Origin: JAEUJZ01 sp964460115
GTDB taxonomy: Bacteria > Myxococcota_A > Polyangia > Palsa-1104 > JAEUJZ01
Length of the DNA stretch: 64,000 nucleotides
Direction: 5' to 3'
Assembly: GCA_964460115.1 (NCBI GenBank)
Contig: CAYWPR010000019.1
Coordinates: 18,996-82,995, forward strand
The notes under the pieces were generated by a model. That model did not search any database. It was not told where the DNA came from and saw only the letters and a program-made list of their open reading frames with translations. Position numbers and translations under genes: made by a program. Shown here in pieces: positions 1 to 9,210 of this stretch; the stretch's first letter is position 1; the number at the start of each line of letters is the position of its first letter.

Positions 1-428
1 GCAGAATCTCCCCAGCGCTCTTGCGCTTCGGCTTCGTACTTTTCCGAATCAAAGCTTCCAAACACTTCGAATCTTTCTTCGTTAGTCATCATCGTTCCCT
101 TTGCTCTGGATTCAAGTGCGGCATCTACCGCCGCGATAAGTGCCTCTATGCGAATGGCTCGCTCGCCAAGCAGTCTGCGCTGCATCCGTAGCGCTGCCTC
201 TACATCGAAATCGGAATCGCCCAGAATCCGCTGAATCTCTTCCAGCGGAAAATCGAGCTCGCGAAAAAAAAGCACCTGCTGCAGCCGTTCTAGTTCCGCC
301 GTCGCGTAAAGCCGATAACCCGACTCGCTGCGCGCGGAGGGCCGCACAAGTCCGATCTCGTCATAGTGGTGCAGCGTTCGCACGCTTACCCCGGCCAGCC
401 GAGCGACTTCGCTTACTTTCAAAGCCAT
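1..428 (-). CDS. MerR-family transcriptional regulator, TipA type (3' end beyond window)
   Basis: The minus strand reads from ATG at 428 to the window edge without a stop (about 142 codons visible). The N-terminus is a typical MerR winged-helix DNA-binding domain: KVSEVARLAGVSVRTLHHYD, then a wing with RPSARSESGYRLY. After a helical linker comes MTNEERFEVFGSFD, the start of a TipAS-like drug-sensing domain, so the protein probably binds small hydrophobic or thiopeptide-like ligands and activates its own promoter. The start at 428 has a GGAGGTG Shine-Dalgarno at good spacing; an in-frame ATG at 434 is too close to it. The C-terminal ligand domain is cut by the window. The family call is firm; the ligand is unknown. 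Confidence 0.9.
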   Translation of the reverse strand, partial: MALKVSEVARLAGVSVRTLHHYDEIGLVRPSARSESGYRLYATAELERLQQVLFFRELDFPLEEIQRILGDSDFDVEAALRMQRRLLGERAIRIEALIAAVDAALESRAKGTMMTNEERFEVFGSFDSEKYEAEAQERWGDS

Positions 429-448
429 GCGCATCACCTCCGCCTAAA

Positions 449-479
449 TCGATACGACCTCACGCAACGTGAGGGTCAA
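449..479 (-). promoter_or_regulatory. MerR-type promoter/operator with 19-bp spacer
   Basis: On the minus strand, -35 TTGACC (474-479) and -10 TATCGA (449-454) are separated by exactly 19 bp. Inside the spacer lies a perfect dyad with 7-bp arms, CCTCACGTTGCGTGAGG (458-474). An overlong spacer containing a dyad is the hallmark of promoters that MerR-family proteins activate by DNA untwisting. It lies about 20 bp upstream of the regulator start, so autoregulation is the simplest reading. Confidence 0.8.
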
Positions 480-571
480 GTATTTTCGATATCGGCGTGG
501 CGCCCACGCAGAGCGACCTACTACTCAAGTGAGCGAAAGAACGGACGCTTAAGGAATATCTCGGATGGGAA

Positions 572-1840
572 CTACGTATAGGAATTGCGGCGCAGGGCTT
601 TGCGGTGACGGGCGGCACCAAGTTCGTCGCCGGCAGCGGCCAGCAAAGTGGGGGCGAAAAGCGGTAGATTCAAGTCACGGCTCGTATTGCTTAACGTAGC
701 GACGGCCCGCTCGGCAATGCGTTGCGGATCCAGATTGTTCAGCGTTCCTTCGCTGTCTGGCCAGCGGCTGGCGGGATTGCCCAGTTGTCCAGTGGGCAAA
801 ACCAGACCGGCACATAGCGGAGCCCCCCGCTCTTCCGTAGAGCTTTCGGCGGGCGGACTCCCCCCCCCGGGCAATCGCATGGTCAACGACCACACTTCGA
901 TGTGCAGTCCCGCCTCGCGCATGCGCTCGGTCAAGGACATTGCCTGACCGGGGGTCGCCGGACCACCCTGTACCACGTGCAAGACATAACCGGCCGACTC
1001 GAGCGGCTCTAAAAAGACCAGGCCAGAGGCGTTTTCTTCCCCTTCGCTTTCCTCTGTTTCCTCGGTCAGCAAACCATCGCAAAATACGCTTTTTTGCGCC
1101 GTGCTATCGCATAGCACGATATCGCCAAACTGACAGGGAGCACCGTAGCGCACCACGCTTAGGATGCGCGCGCGCGCCGGGTCCAAACGTTGTACCCAGA
1201 CACGCTCGATGGAATAAGGACCGAGCGTTGGCAAGGAAAGCTGAGCCAGTCCCAGATCCGAGCCATTGCCGCGAGGCAGTGTGACGCCACAAGCCTGCCA
1301 GCTTTCGCGCGCATCGCTTGCATGGCCCTGCGCCGTTTGGGCGATGGCCAAATTCCATAGCACGGTTCGATTTAGCCCCACACCACCAGCAAACAAGCTG
1401 CTGCTGGCAAATCGTCCCGCCTGCTTGCGAACGCACTGCAGTGCCAGACCAAGCACATCGGCAGCAAGCGGCCAGCGGCGGCCTTGCTTGTGGCAAAGTC
1501 CTAAATTGTAAAGAGGTACCGGCCAGTGCGGCATCTCGTGATGCGCGGCCTGCAGGTCGGCGAGGGCCGACTCCTCTTGCCCTTTTTGCGCATAAATCAC
1601 TCCGCGCAGGTTTAGCAAGTAGGCGCGTTGCTCGCGACTCGAAGCCGGCGGTTCCTTCTGCGTTAAATCAAGTTCGCTGAGTACGCGGGTGATTAGGTGG
1701 ACCGCGGTCTGACTTTTGTCCCGCCGTACCAATCTCCACACAGTTTCAGCCAGTGCACGCATCTGCGGCAGGATCTCCGAAGAGCGCGTCGAGGCAAGAG
1801 ACCTGGGTCCCATGTTGGGAGCATACCGCGAAATACCCAC
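572..1840 (-). CDS. TPR-repeat protein of unknown function
   Basis: A 422-residue cytoplasmic protein. Residues about 70-200 look like tetratricopeptide repeats (RAYLLNLRGVIYAQKGQEES, then PVPLYNLGLCHKQGRRWPLA and TVLWNLAIAQTAQGHASDAR). The remaining half is a mixed alpha/beta region with an acidic stretch (TEETEESEGEEN) that I do not recognise. No signal peptide or membrane segment is visible. The start used here is GTG at 1840; an ATG at 1813 in the same frame is an alternative, and neither has a convincing ribosome site. It lies downstream of the ATPase/pseudokinase gene on the same strand, separated by a palindromic repeat, so co-transcription is uncertain. A scaffold role is inference only. 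Confidence 0.7.
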   Translation of the reverse strand: MGISRYAPNMGPRSLASTRSSEILPQMRALAETVWRLVRRDKSQTAVHLITRVLSELDLTQKEPPASSREQRAYLLNLRGVIYAQKGQEESALADLQAAHHEMPHWPVPLYNLGLCHKQGRRWPLAADVLGLALQCVRKQAGRFASSSLFAGGVGLNRTVLWNLAIAQTAQGHASDARESWQACGVTLPRGNGSDLGLAQLSLPTLGPYSIERVWVQRLDPARARILSVVRYGAPCQFGDIVLCDSTAQKSVFCDGLLTEETEESEGEENASGLVFLEPLESAGYVLHVVQGGPATPGQAMSLTERMREAGLHIEVWSLTMRLPGGGSPPAESSTEERGAPLCAGLVLPTGQLGNPASRWPDSEGTLNNLDPQRIAERAVATLSNTSRDLNLPLFAPTLLAAAGDELGAARHRKALRRNSYT

Positions 1841-1854
1841 CCCTGACTAGAGCA

Positions 1855-1969
1855 CATCGCAAAAACTACTGCGCGTCCCTGGCCGCAAGTCGTCCGTCCA
1901 CGCGTACGGGGTAGGTACGCTCCGGTGAGCGCTTTGCGGCTAGGGCCTGCGCGCTACGTTTTTGCGATG
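1855..1969. repeat. Long palindromic structured repeat, copy 1
   Basis: The outer arms CATCGCAAAAAC (from 1855) and GTTTTTGCGATG (to 1969) are exact complements, and the pairing continues inward through TACTGCGCG / CGCGCTACG. A nested pair, GCCGCAAG with CTTTGCGGC, lies further in. The core, including AAGTCGTCCGTCC, recurs at 62953-63082. It fills the gap between two minus-strand genes and begins 5 bp after the stop of the upstream gene, so it could act as an RNA processing or termination signal or be a small mobile repeat. Confidence 0.75.
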
Positions 1970-1973
1970 CGAT

Positions 1974-4900
1974 CTAATCTTCCGGGCTCACAAACTGATT
2001 GCCGTTAAAATTTAGGCTATTGCGACGGCACAGATCGACTAGCAAGCGACGGTGTTCGGGATCGCGCAAGTGGTTATAGGCGCTTGTCGCAAGCTGCGCC
2101 GATTTCACGCTGCAGGCAGCGTTTCCAACAAATCGCCAGGCTTTGAGCCCATCGGCTCCGCCGCGCGTCGTTACTTGCATAGCCATGCTGATTGCCTGTT
2201 GATGCTGACCGCGTACAAAGGCGGTTTGCGCTGACTGCAAAGTCGCCTCGGCATCAGGACTTGGCGCTTTTGCCGGGGCGGCCGCAACCGGCGGACGGGC
2301 CGGGGGTGGCGGCGTGGGCCGGGCGACAGCTACGCTGATCGGTGCCTTGGGTCGCTGCACAGCCGGCGCTTTGGCACGCGACGCGGCTGCAGACGGAGTG
2401 GCCTTGGGGGAAGCCGCGGCAACAGCCGTCGGCTTGCTGGCCGGCTTGACAGGCGCCTGCGCAGGTTTGGCAGGCACCGGCGCAGGCTTAGACACCGGCG
2501 CAGGCGCCGGGGCCGGCTTGGCGACCGCCGTCGGGGCCGGCTTGGCAGCCGCTGCGGGCGCCGGCTTGGTAGCAACCTGCTCCGAGATAGGAGGAGCAGC
2601 CGCGGGCCTAGTGGGTGCAAGCATCGGAATGGTCGGCAACGCCGTCGCAGGCTGCGGCGGATCCGTCGCGGCAGCTCTTAAAGGCGGCGCGGCCACAGGC
2701 TTGGCGGTATCTGCTGCGGTACCTGCCGCGATGCTACCGGAAGCTTTGCCATGAGATGCAGCTTCGAGGCCGGCAGTCTCTGCAGGCTTGTCCCCAGCGG
2801 GACCGGTCAGCGGATTTTGCTTGGTCGGCGCCATGGCGAAAAGGGCCGGTGCCGGTTTGGCCGAAACCGCCGGCTTTTCTGAGGTTTTGGCGGCACCGTG
2901 GTCGTCTGCCGCGGCTTTGTTCGCTTGCGGTGGCGACTCGGCAGGGGGTAGCAGCGCCTCGACACGCAAGGGTCGGCTGATGGCCACGGTCGGGCCGGTC
3001 GGATTTTCCGCAGTCGTCGGCGATCCGCTCGACCCTGCCGTGTTCTGATTGGCTTTTTGTCCCCCCCACCAGTAGCCAAAGCTGGCGCCGGCGATGGCGA
3101 GCAAAGCGATGGCCGCAAAGGCAAAAGGCTGCCATTTGCGCGAACGGGAACCGACCCGCGAAGTACTGTCGTGCTTTTGCGCGTGCAGCGCCGCTGTCCG
3201 CATGCGCTCTGCATCGGCGCCGTATGCCGCCACTGCATGCACCGGTGGCAATTCGCCATTGTCCGATGGACGACGCAAAGACCACGCTTCGGAACGCCCT
3301 TGGGCCGATGGCTCTTCCGGCGAGTGACTAAATAGCTCCGGTGGTGCCGATAGCACCGGCAAAGGAGCACTCATCGGTGACGGATGCGATATCACCTGCG
3401 GCGTGGGAAGATTCGGAGCTGGCGAAGAATACGGCGCACTCGGAATCGGTGGCGCTGGGATCACAGACGGTGTCGCCGGCAGCGCCGGGGCTGGCCGCGC
3501 ACTACTAGACGGCAGCGCTGGACTCTGCTCAGTTGGACTGCTGCGCTCGCTTTGAATGATCGGCATCTGCACCGAGTTGCGCGCGCTGATTCCCGGCAGC
3601 GCCGGCGAGTCGAATTCCAGCGCCCGGCAGAACTCGGCCGCGGAGGCAAAGCGTTCCAAGGGGCTGGCCGCGGTAGCCCGCCGCAGCACCGCTTTGAGCG
3701 CGTCTGAAGCATCCAGCTGATCGATGAAGCTGATGCGATCCTGCACCACACGACTGGGCAGCTCCTGCCCATGCAGCGCAAACAGCGAACACATGCCCAG
3801 CGAGTACACATCGGCGCGGGGATCGCCGTTGCCGCTGCTAAGCTGCTCTTCGGGAGCCATATAGATCAGGCGATCGGAACGCGCTTCGCTGTCCACCGCC
3901 ATTTCGCCCGGCCAAACCACGTTGAAATCGGTCAGGCGCGCATGTCCCGTACTATCAAAAAGGATATTCGTCGGTTTGATATTGCGGTGCAGGACGCGCC
4001 GCTCATGCGCGTACTGCAGACCAGCGCCCAGTCGCTGAAGCACCCGCAGTAGCTGCCCGCGGGTCAGCTTGCCGCCGTGCACCCACTGCCGCAGATTGCC
4101 GCCGGAAAGAAACTCGACAACGACGTAGTGGATATCGCTTTCTTCGCGCGGCTTGTTGAGCACACCAACGATAGCCGGATGGGACAGCGCCGACATCTGC
4201 TGCGCGCTGCGCCAGAACACTTCCAAGACCGAAGCATTTTCCGCCGACGGGCCATAGATTAGCTTAAGCGCTACTTGTTCATCCTTGATGCGATCGTAGG
4301 CATTCCATACCGTCGCCACCGGCCCCTTGCCGACTTCGCTGGTCAAAAAGTAGCGATTGGCCAGCACCAGGCCCACGGCCACGCTGGACGAGTTCGGCGG
4401 CGGCTTGTAGCTGATCGGCTCCTCAACAGAGGGATCTATAGGCAAAGGGGTCGCGCCCAGTTCCGGCGCCCGCGGCGGCGATTTTCCCGAACGCGAAGCA
4501 GTCGAACCATCGCCGATCGCCACCGGCCCGCTGCGTGCAGAGGTCACCGAGGAGACCACCTCTTGGTGCAGCTCGAGACGGCTCGTCCACTCGCGCAGGC
4601 GTTTGGAGATTTCACTGGCTGCTACCAGGCTCAGCAAAAGCTCGGTTTTTTCCGCGCGCGACATGCCCGGCGCAAATTTCTGCGCCACGTGAGGAAAAAA
4701 GCTGGCGCAAAACGAATCGAGCTCAGCCGAGAACATCAGCTTGCTGTTCAATTTGCCGCGTACTTTGACGATCTGCGGATCTTCCGCGGCGGCTGCGGCG
4801 GGCGCTTGCTCAGCGTCGGCGCGCGCCGCGGCAATCTGGCTGGTCATCCGTTTGACTGGATCCTCGACCCAGGTCGGTTCGTCTTCCTCAGCCTGATCGA

Positions 4901-6299
4901 TCTCGATAAGGTCACCGCTGGAATCGGCAGTGCCGGGCAGCGGGGGTTCGGGCAGCGCCTGCACTTCCGTCGACTGAGTCACCGGCGACATCTCGGCCAG
5001 TTTCTGCACCAGCGGCGTGTCGCGCGATGGGGCCACTACGCGACGCGGTCCCGTCGGTTCAGAGGAGACTTCCTTGGATACCACCCCAGGCAGCGGCCGC
5101 AACGGTGCAGGCTCGCCGACGGGATTGATCTGAGGCGTCTGGCCCGAATCGACAGCCGGCAAAGGCAGTTTGGTGACTATCGATGCTTCGCGTCGGGCTT
5201 CGCGCGGAAGCTCGATTTGAACTTGCGGAGTCGTCTGCGAAGGCAGCGGATCGTTGGCCAAACGATGGGTGATCTGAGAGTGGCGCATGCGCGCGAGCCC
5301 CAAATCCAGCGTGCCGTTTGGACCAAAGACGCGTTCGTAGATGGGACAAAGGTAGGGTCGCTCGGGGTCGCAAAGTCCGGTCAGCGTCAGATCTTGCAAC
5401 AAGCCCGGGTCGATGGGGTCGCCCTTGACGAAGCGCAAAAACGCACCCAGCCGCAAGGCTTCTTCCGTCACCGTTTGGTAGATCGTTGTAAAGTGCGGAC
5501 TTTGCTCGGCCGTGGCGACCAGCCGATCGATGACCCGCTCGACATCCGAAATTCCAACATTTAGGTGCGTTTGTTGCGCGTCGTTCCAAAGCTCGTGCAG
5601 GATGATTTGAGAGAGCTGAATGATGCCGGCCGTTTGCTGATAAACCAGCGCCGCCACCTGCCCATCAATCTGAACTCCGGCGCTTTCCAAATCCCAGGTC
5701 AGTTTTTCGACCTGCTTGGTGGATAAAAGCGGCACAGCAATGCCGCCGCCAACAAACGGCGTCGCTAGATTGAAGGGAATCAGCCGCTCGGGATGCGACG
5801 CGCCCGACAACACCACTTGCAGACGCGAAAATTGTTCATTTTCGACGCGTACATTAAATAAGAAACGCAGCTTCCCGAAAATCTGATCGCGAAACGATAG
5901 CGATCCCAGAACTTGTACCTCGTCGAGGAACAAAATCAGGCGCTGCGGAAACGTACTGAGCCAGGACAGAATCGTATCCTCGGGGAACTCAGTCAGAATC
6001 TCTTGCTTGTCAAGCGCCGTGTCGTTGGCGATGGTTTCAAGCAGCGCGCCAATTAGCGTCGAGTAGTCGGTGTGCGGCAGCTTCGACAAGTCCACCCGCG
6101 TACAGCAGTATTGGCCCGGCGACAGGCTGTCCATGCAGTGCGCGATCAGGCTCGATGTGCCGCTATGCCGTGGGCCGAATAGAAAAACATAGCGCTGGTT
6201 GTCCGACAGCTCTTTACGAAGGCGCTGATCCGCGTCGCGCTCGATATAGGCTTTCCCTTCGAGGGCGCCCGCCGTCCAATATGGATTTTTGAGGGTCAC
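1974..6299 (-). CDS. ATPase-like / Ser-Thr pseudokinase fusion membrane protein
   Basis: A 1441-residue protein starting at GTG 6299 with AGGAG eight bases upstream. Residues 1-330 resemble the AAA-like (AAA_35/ORC-like) ATPase fold: the P-loop position reads GPRHSGTSS (42-50), with Thr where the catalytic Lys belongs, and a Walker-B-like LILFLDEVQVLG has Asp126. Residues about 645-900 form a Ser/Thr kinase domain. It keeps the VAIK-type Lys679 and Asp791, but the HRD motif is HRN (Asn773 replaces the catalytic base) and DFG is DFN. A Pro-rich linker follows, then one membrane helix (about 1055-1078), a Lys/Ala/Pro-rich periplasmic region and a C-terminal TPR-like domain. Both enzymatic domains thus look impaired, suggesting a signalling scaffold. 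Function unknown. Confidence 0.85.
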   Translation of the reverse strand: MTLKNPYWTAGALEGKAYIERDADQRLRKELSDNQRYVFLFGPRHSGTSSLIAHCMDSLSPGQYCCTRVDLSKLPHTDYSTLIGALLETIANDTALDKQEILTEFPEDTILSWLSTFPQRLILFLDEVQVLGSLSFRDQIFGKLRFLFNVRVENEQFSRLQVVLSGASHPERLIPFNLATPFVGGGIAVPLLSTKQVEKLTWDLESAGVQIDGQVAALVYQQTAGIIQLSQIILHELWNDAQQTHLNVGISDVERVIDRLVATAEQSPHFTTIYQTVTEEALRLGAFLRFVKGDPIDPGLLQDLTLTGLCDPERPYLCPIYERVFGPNGTLDLGLARMRHSQITHRLANDPLPSQTTPQVQIELPREARREASIVTKLPLPAVDSGQTPQINPVGEPAPLRPLPGVVSKEVSSEPTGPRRVVAPSRDTPLVQKLAEMSPVTQSTEVQALPEPPLPGTADSSGDLIEIDQAEEDEPTWVEDPVKRMTSQIAAARADAEQAPAAAAAEDPQIVKVRGKLNSKLMFSAELDSFCASFFPHVAQKFAPGMSRAEKTELLLSLVAASEISKRLREWTSRLELHQEVVSSVTSARSGPVAIGDGSTASRSGKSPPRAPELGATPLPIDPSVEEPISYKPPPNSSSVAVGLVLANRYFLTSEVGKGPVATVWNAYDRIKDEQVALKLIYGPSAENASVLEVFWRSAQQMSALSHPAIVGVLNKPREESDIHYVVVEFLSGGNLRQWVHGGKLTRGQLLRVLQRLGAGLQYAHERRVLHRNIKPTNILFDSTGHARLTDFNVVWPGEMAVDSEARSDRLIYMAPEEQLSSGNGDPRADVYSLGMCSLFALHGQELPSRVVQDRISFIDQLDASDALKAVLRRATAASPLERFASAAEFCRALEFDSPALPGISARNSVQMPIIQSERSSPTEQSPALPSSSARPAPALPATPSVIPAPPIPSAPYSSPAPNLPTPQVISHPSPMSAPLPVLSAPPELFSHSPEEPSAQGRSEAWSLRRPSDNGELPPVHAVAAYGADAERMRTAALHAQKHDSTSRVGSRSRKWQPFAFAAIALLAIAGASFGYWWGGQKANQNTAGSSGSPTTAENPTGPTVAISRPLRVEALLPPAESPPQANKAAADDHGAAKTSEKPAVSAKPAPALFAMAPTKQNPLTGPAGDKPAETAGLEAASHGKASGSIAAGTAADTAKPVAAPPLRAAATDPPQPATALPTIPMLAPTRPAAAPPISEQVATKPAPAAAAKPAPTAVAKPAPAPAPVSKPAPVPAKPAQAPVKPASKPTAVAAASPKATPSAAASRAKAPAVQRPKAPISVAVARPTPPPPARPPVAAAPAKAPSPDAEATLQSAQTAFVRGQHQQAISMAMQVTTRGGADGLKAWRFVGNAACSVKSAQLATSAYNHLRDPEHRRLLVDLCRRNSLNFNGNQFVSPED
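2314..2620. repeat. Low-complexity coding repeat (Lys-Pro-Ala periodic)
   Basis: GC-rich, imperfectly repeated DNA encoding KPAPA/KPAPV-type units in the periplasmic part of the 1974-6299 product. Such Pro/Ala/Lys tracts commonly span the cell wall or periplasm. It makes long open frames on the opposite strand that should not be read as genes. Confidence 0.7.
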
Positions 6300-6495
6300 T
6301 GGAGAAACTCCTGGGACGTCGCACCCCCACTCACCTGCATCGCGGTCGGGAAAGGCATAAAACTAGGATAACTGGGGTTTGCGCCAATGATCAAGCCGGG
6401 TTCGTCGCGGCACGGGGATAAATGCCATGCCGGGGGCGGTGGTTCTTGTTGGGCTGATCTAAAAAATGTTGCACAATCACGCTGGCGCGGCAGCG

Positions 6496-9210
6496 ATGTG
6501 CAAAGGTGGGCTCAAATTTTGGATGGTTTTACTCGGAGTGCCGGGGATGGTGGCGCTTTTCTCCTGCGATGGCGGAAGTGCCCGCGCCGCTCAGCCAAGC
6601 AGCATGACGCTGCCGGCCACCGCGGCGCCAGTTGATAAAGCGCCGCCGGGGCTCCCAAAGCTTCCGCCCTTGCCGCCGCTACCGCCGCGAAATGGCGAGC
6701 GGCTGCTTTATCGATTTACCGATCACGCTGGAGAGGCGCAGCTAGATCTTCTCGGTTCCAGCCTGAGTGCTCGCTTTGCGGCTTTTGATTCCCCCTATAA
6801 ACTCGTCAGCCCCTATAGCGGCCTGCGCGGTGAGACGGCATTGCGCGTTATCGAAGTCGCGGTGGCCGATGCCGCAGTCGAAAAATACCCCCGAGACAGC
6901 GCCAGCGCGGCGGCGGCAACCGGGTCAAGCGGGCCGGTTTCGCGCTTTGATCCGGTCTGGAACCGTTATCGCGGCGTCTACGAATCCAAGCTTGCCCTTT
7001 TGGCCCCAGCCCCGGCGTGCTATCGATTTCATCTGGACCTAGGCCATACGCGCCGCGCCGAGCTAAGTTTTTTTGCCGCAGCCATTCCTTCTCAGCAAAA
7101 GCCCGGCGACGGCGTAGACGTCGAGTTTTTGGTGACGCTGGATGAAAAACCGCTTTATCGCACGCGCACAAGCCGCAAAGACGCAACGCTTGGACGCTGG
7201 CTGCCGGCGCGAATCAATCTGCCGCTGGAAGGACTTGGCGATAGCCCTCGGCACGAACTGGCCCTGTGCACAAGCGCGTCCGGAACGCCGGCCGGCACCG
7301 CCGTATGGGGCAACCCCGAGCTATGGGCTGAGCAGGACGATCACGTTGCGCCAAACCTCCTGCTCGTCCTTATCGACACGCTGCGTGCCGATGCGCTGCC
7401 GGCGATGCCGCGGCTTGGCGCCTACGCCCGCGATGCGGTGTCCTTTACGCAGGCGATTAGCGCTGCGACTTGGACGCGCCCGTCGCTGCTTGGAATCTTA
7501 GGCGGCGATCTGCCCACCGCCATCGGCCAAAGCGCCGAAGAAATGATTCCCAGCGAGCGGGAGCGCAAACGCTTTTACGCCCTGGATCGTCGGCTGCTGC
7601 CGCGTTTGCTGCGCGACGCCGGGTACAAAGTCGCCTCGATTGGCAATAATTTCTTTTTGCTCGGCTATCCGCAAATCGGGCTGAGCTTGGGTTTTGACGA
7701 AGTGGCCGACGTACGCCACCCTGTCGAAGATTCGCCGGCAATCACTCGCGCGGCGCTGGCATTTCTACAAAAAAATCAGCGCCGGCCATTCTTTTTGCAA
7801 CTGCACTACGACGCGCCGCACTGGCCCTACACCCCGCCGCCAGAGTATCTGCGCGGAATTTCCGATGCCCTGGCTGCGCAGCTTGGCGGCGCGCGCCCTG
7901 GGGCTGCTCCCGGATCTGTGCCCGGATCTGCGATCGACCCACAGGCCCGCGCCTATTTGGGCGAGGCCGCGTATGCCGATGCCCAGGTGGCTATCGTCCT
8001 AGACGAATTAAAACGGCTGGGCCTGCAGGAAAACACCTTGGTGGTGGTTCTAGGCGATCACGGCGAGGTATTTGATGCGCAACACAATCACTTTGTACAA
8101 GCGTTGCGCCAGCCCACCCTGTATCACCACGGCTGGTCGGCCTACGACGAGATTTTGCGCGTGCCGCTGGTTTTGGCCATGCCCGGACGGCTGCCGCGCG
8201 GCGTCGAGATCAAAAGCCAAGTGCGGCTGATTGATGTGACCCCGACAGTGCTCGATCTTCTTGGGCTTGGCACCTGGCGCAGCCTTTTGCCATCGGGAAC
8301 GCGCAGTGCGGCGCAAAGCTTGTTACCGCTTTTGTATAGCGATGCCGATAAAGATTCCGCCGAGCGGGCGGATCGGCCGGCGTTTGCGGAAGGGCAAAAT
8401 ATACGCGCGCTACGCAGCGGCGGTTACCTCTATTTACGCCGCGGCGATCCGCGCTTGCAGCGAGCGCAGGGCAACGACGGCATTGGCTCCACCTATCGCA
8501 TCAGCGAAGAACTGTACGATCTGCACAGCGATCCGCAGCAGCACCATGACTTGCTGAACTCTCGCGATACCGCAAACACCGCGGCGGTACAGCAAACCCT
8601 TCTGCGGCTGCGCGAAGAATTTGCGCGCTACGCGCCACAGCCGCCCGAACAGGGGCTGCCTTTGACCCACCTGTTTCTGGCCCCCGATGCGCGCGCGCAG
8701 CATATGCTGACCGGTACGCTTTTCAGCAGCGATCCGGCGTTCAGCGTCCAAGGGGTGCGCAGCGGCGAAGTGATTCCGCGCGGCCTCGGCCGTTTGGAAT
8801 TTACCTTGCGGCCAGGCGGGTCGCTGGATGTGCTGGCCGATCCAGCGGCGCGGCTGGAGCTGACGCTATTTCGCGATGGTTTGGCGCTTGGTCCGCGCGA
8901 GCTTTTGCTTGGGCCCTTCAGCCTGCCGCTGATTGCCGCAGGAGGGCCGCTCGTTGTCGAAGGCCTTTTGCTCGATCGGCTTTCGGCAAGCTATCCGCCC
9001 GTGCCGGGCGAACGTGGCGAAGTGCTCTTGTGGCGCGATCAGGCGGCCCCGGGGATGTCGGCCACGGCCACCACGCGGCCAGCAGCCAGCGCCAGTGAGG
9101 TCGCCACGCTGATGCGCGATTGGGGATATGCCCGTGCCGATGCGCCGACCGATGCCACGCCCCGTCCCGCCGATGGCGGAACTGCCGCCGCGCCGTCCGC
9201 AAAGCCATGA
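6496..9210 (+). CDS. Sulfatase/alkaline-phosphatase-superfamily exported protein
   Basis: With ATG at 6496 the product is 904 residues. It opens with a hydrophobic leader ending VALFSC, a plausible though non-ideal lipobox, so it is probably a lipoprotein. The catalytic domain has the metal-binding LLLVLIDTLRAD, ATWTRPS (Thr325-Ser330), VLGDHGE and DVTPTVLDLLGL of the alkaline phosphatase superfamily. The sulfatase CxPxR/SxPxR signature is absent; the nucleophile position reads TWTRPS, as in Thr-dependent relatives such as phosphoglycerol or phosphoethanolamine transferases. A beta-rich domain of about 130 residues precedes the catalytic domain. It overlaps the following amylase gene by ATGA, so the two are translationally coupled. 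Acting on a cell-surface phosphodiester or sulfate ester is inference. Confidence 0.8.
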   Translation: MCKGGLKFWMVLLGVPGMVALFSCDGGSARAAQPSSMTLPATAAPVDKAPPGLPKLPPLPPLPPRNGERLLYRFTDHAGEAQLDLLGSSLSARFAAFDSPYKLVSPYSGLRGETALRVIEVAVADAAVEKYPRDSASAAAATGSSGPVSRFDPVWNRYRGVYESKLALLAPAPACYRFHLDLGHTRRAELSFFAAAIPSQQKPGDGVDVEFLVTLDEKPLYRTRTSRKDATLGRWLPARINLPLEGLGDSPRHELALCTSASGTPAGTAVWGNPELWAEQDDHVAPNLLLVLIDTLRADALPAMPRLGAYARDAVSFTQAISAATWTRPSLLGILGGDLPTAIGQSAEEMIPSERERKRFYALDRRLLPRLLRDAGYKVASIGNNFFLLGYPQIGLSLGFDEVADVRHPVEDSPAITRAALAFLQKNQRRPFFLQLHYDAPHWPYTPPPEYLRGISDALAAQLGGARPGAAPGSVPGSAIDPQARAYLGEAAYADAQVAIVLDELKRLGLQENTLVVVLGDHGEVFDAQHNHFVQALRQPTLYHHGWSAYDEILRVPLVLAMPGRLPRGVEIKSQVRLIDVTPTVLDLLGLGTWRSLLPSGTRSAAQSLLPLLYSDADKDSAERADRPAFAEGQNIRALRSGGYLYLRRGDPRLQRAQGNDGIGSTYRISEELYDLHSDPQQHHDLLNSRDTANTAAVQQTLLRLREEFARYAPQPPEQGLPLTHLFLAPDARAQHMLTGTLFSSDPAFSVQGVRSGEVIPRGLGRLEFTLRPGGSLDVLADPAARLELTLFRDGLALGPRELLLGPFSLPLIAAGGPLVVEGLLLDRLSASYPPVPGERGEVLLWRDQAAPGMSATATTRPAASASEVATLMRDWGYARADAPTDATPRPADGGTAAAPSAKP

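Noticed and set aside
4275..5564. A 429-codon open frame on the plus strand inside the pseudokinase fusion
   Set aside because: It is antisense to a gene with clear domain motifs, lacks a ribosome site and recognisable motifs, and arises from GC-rich codon bias.
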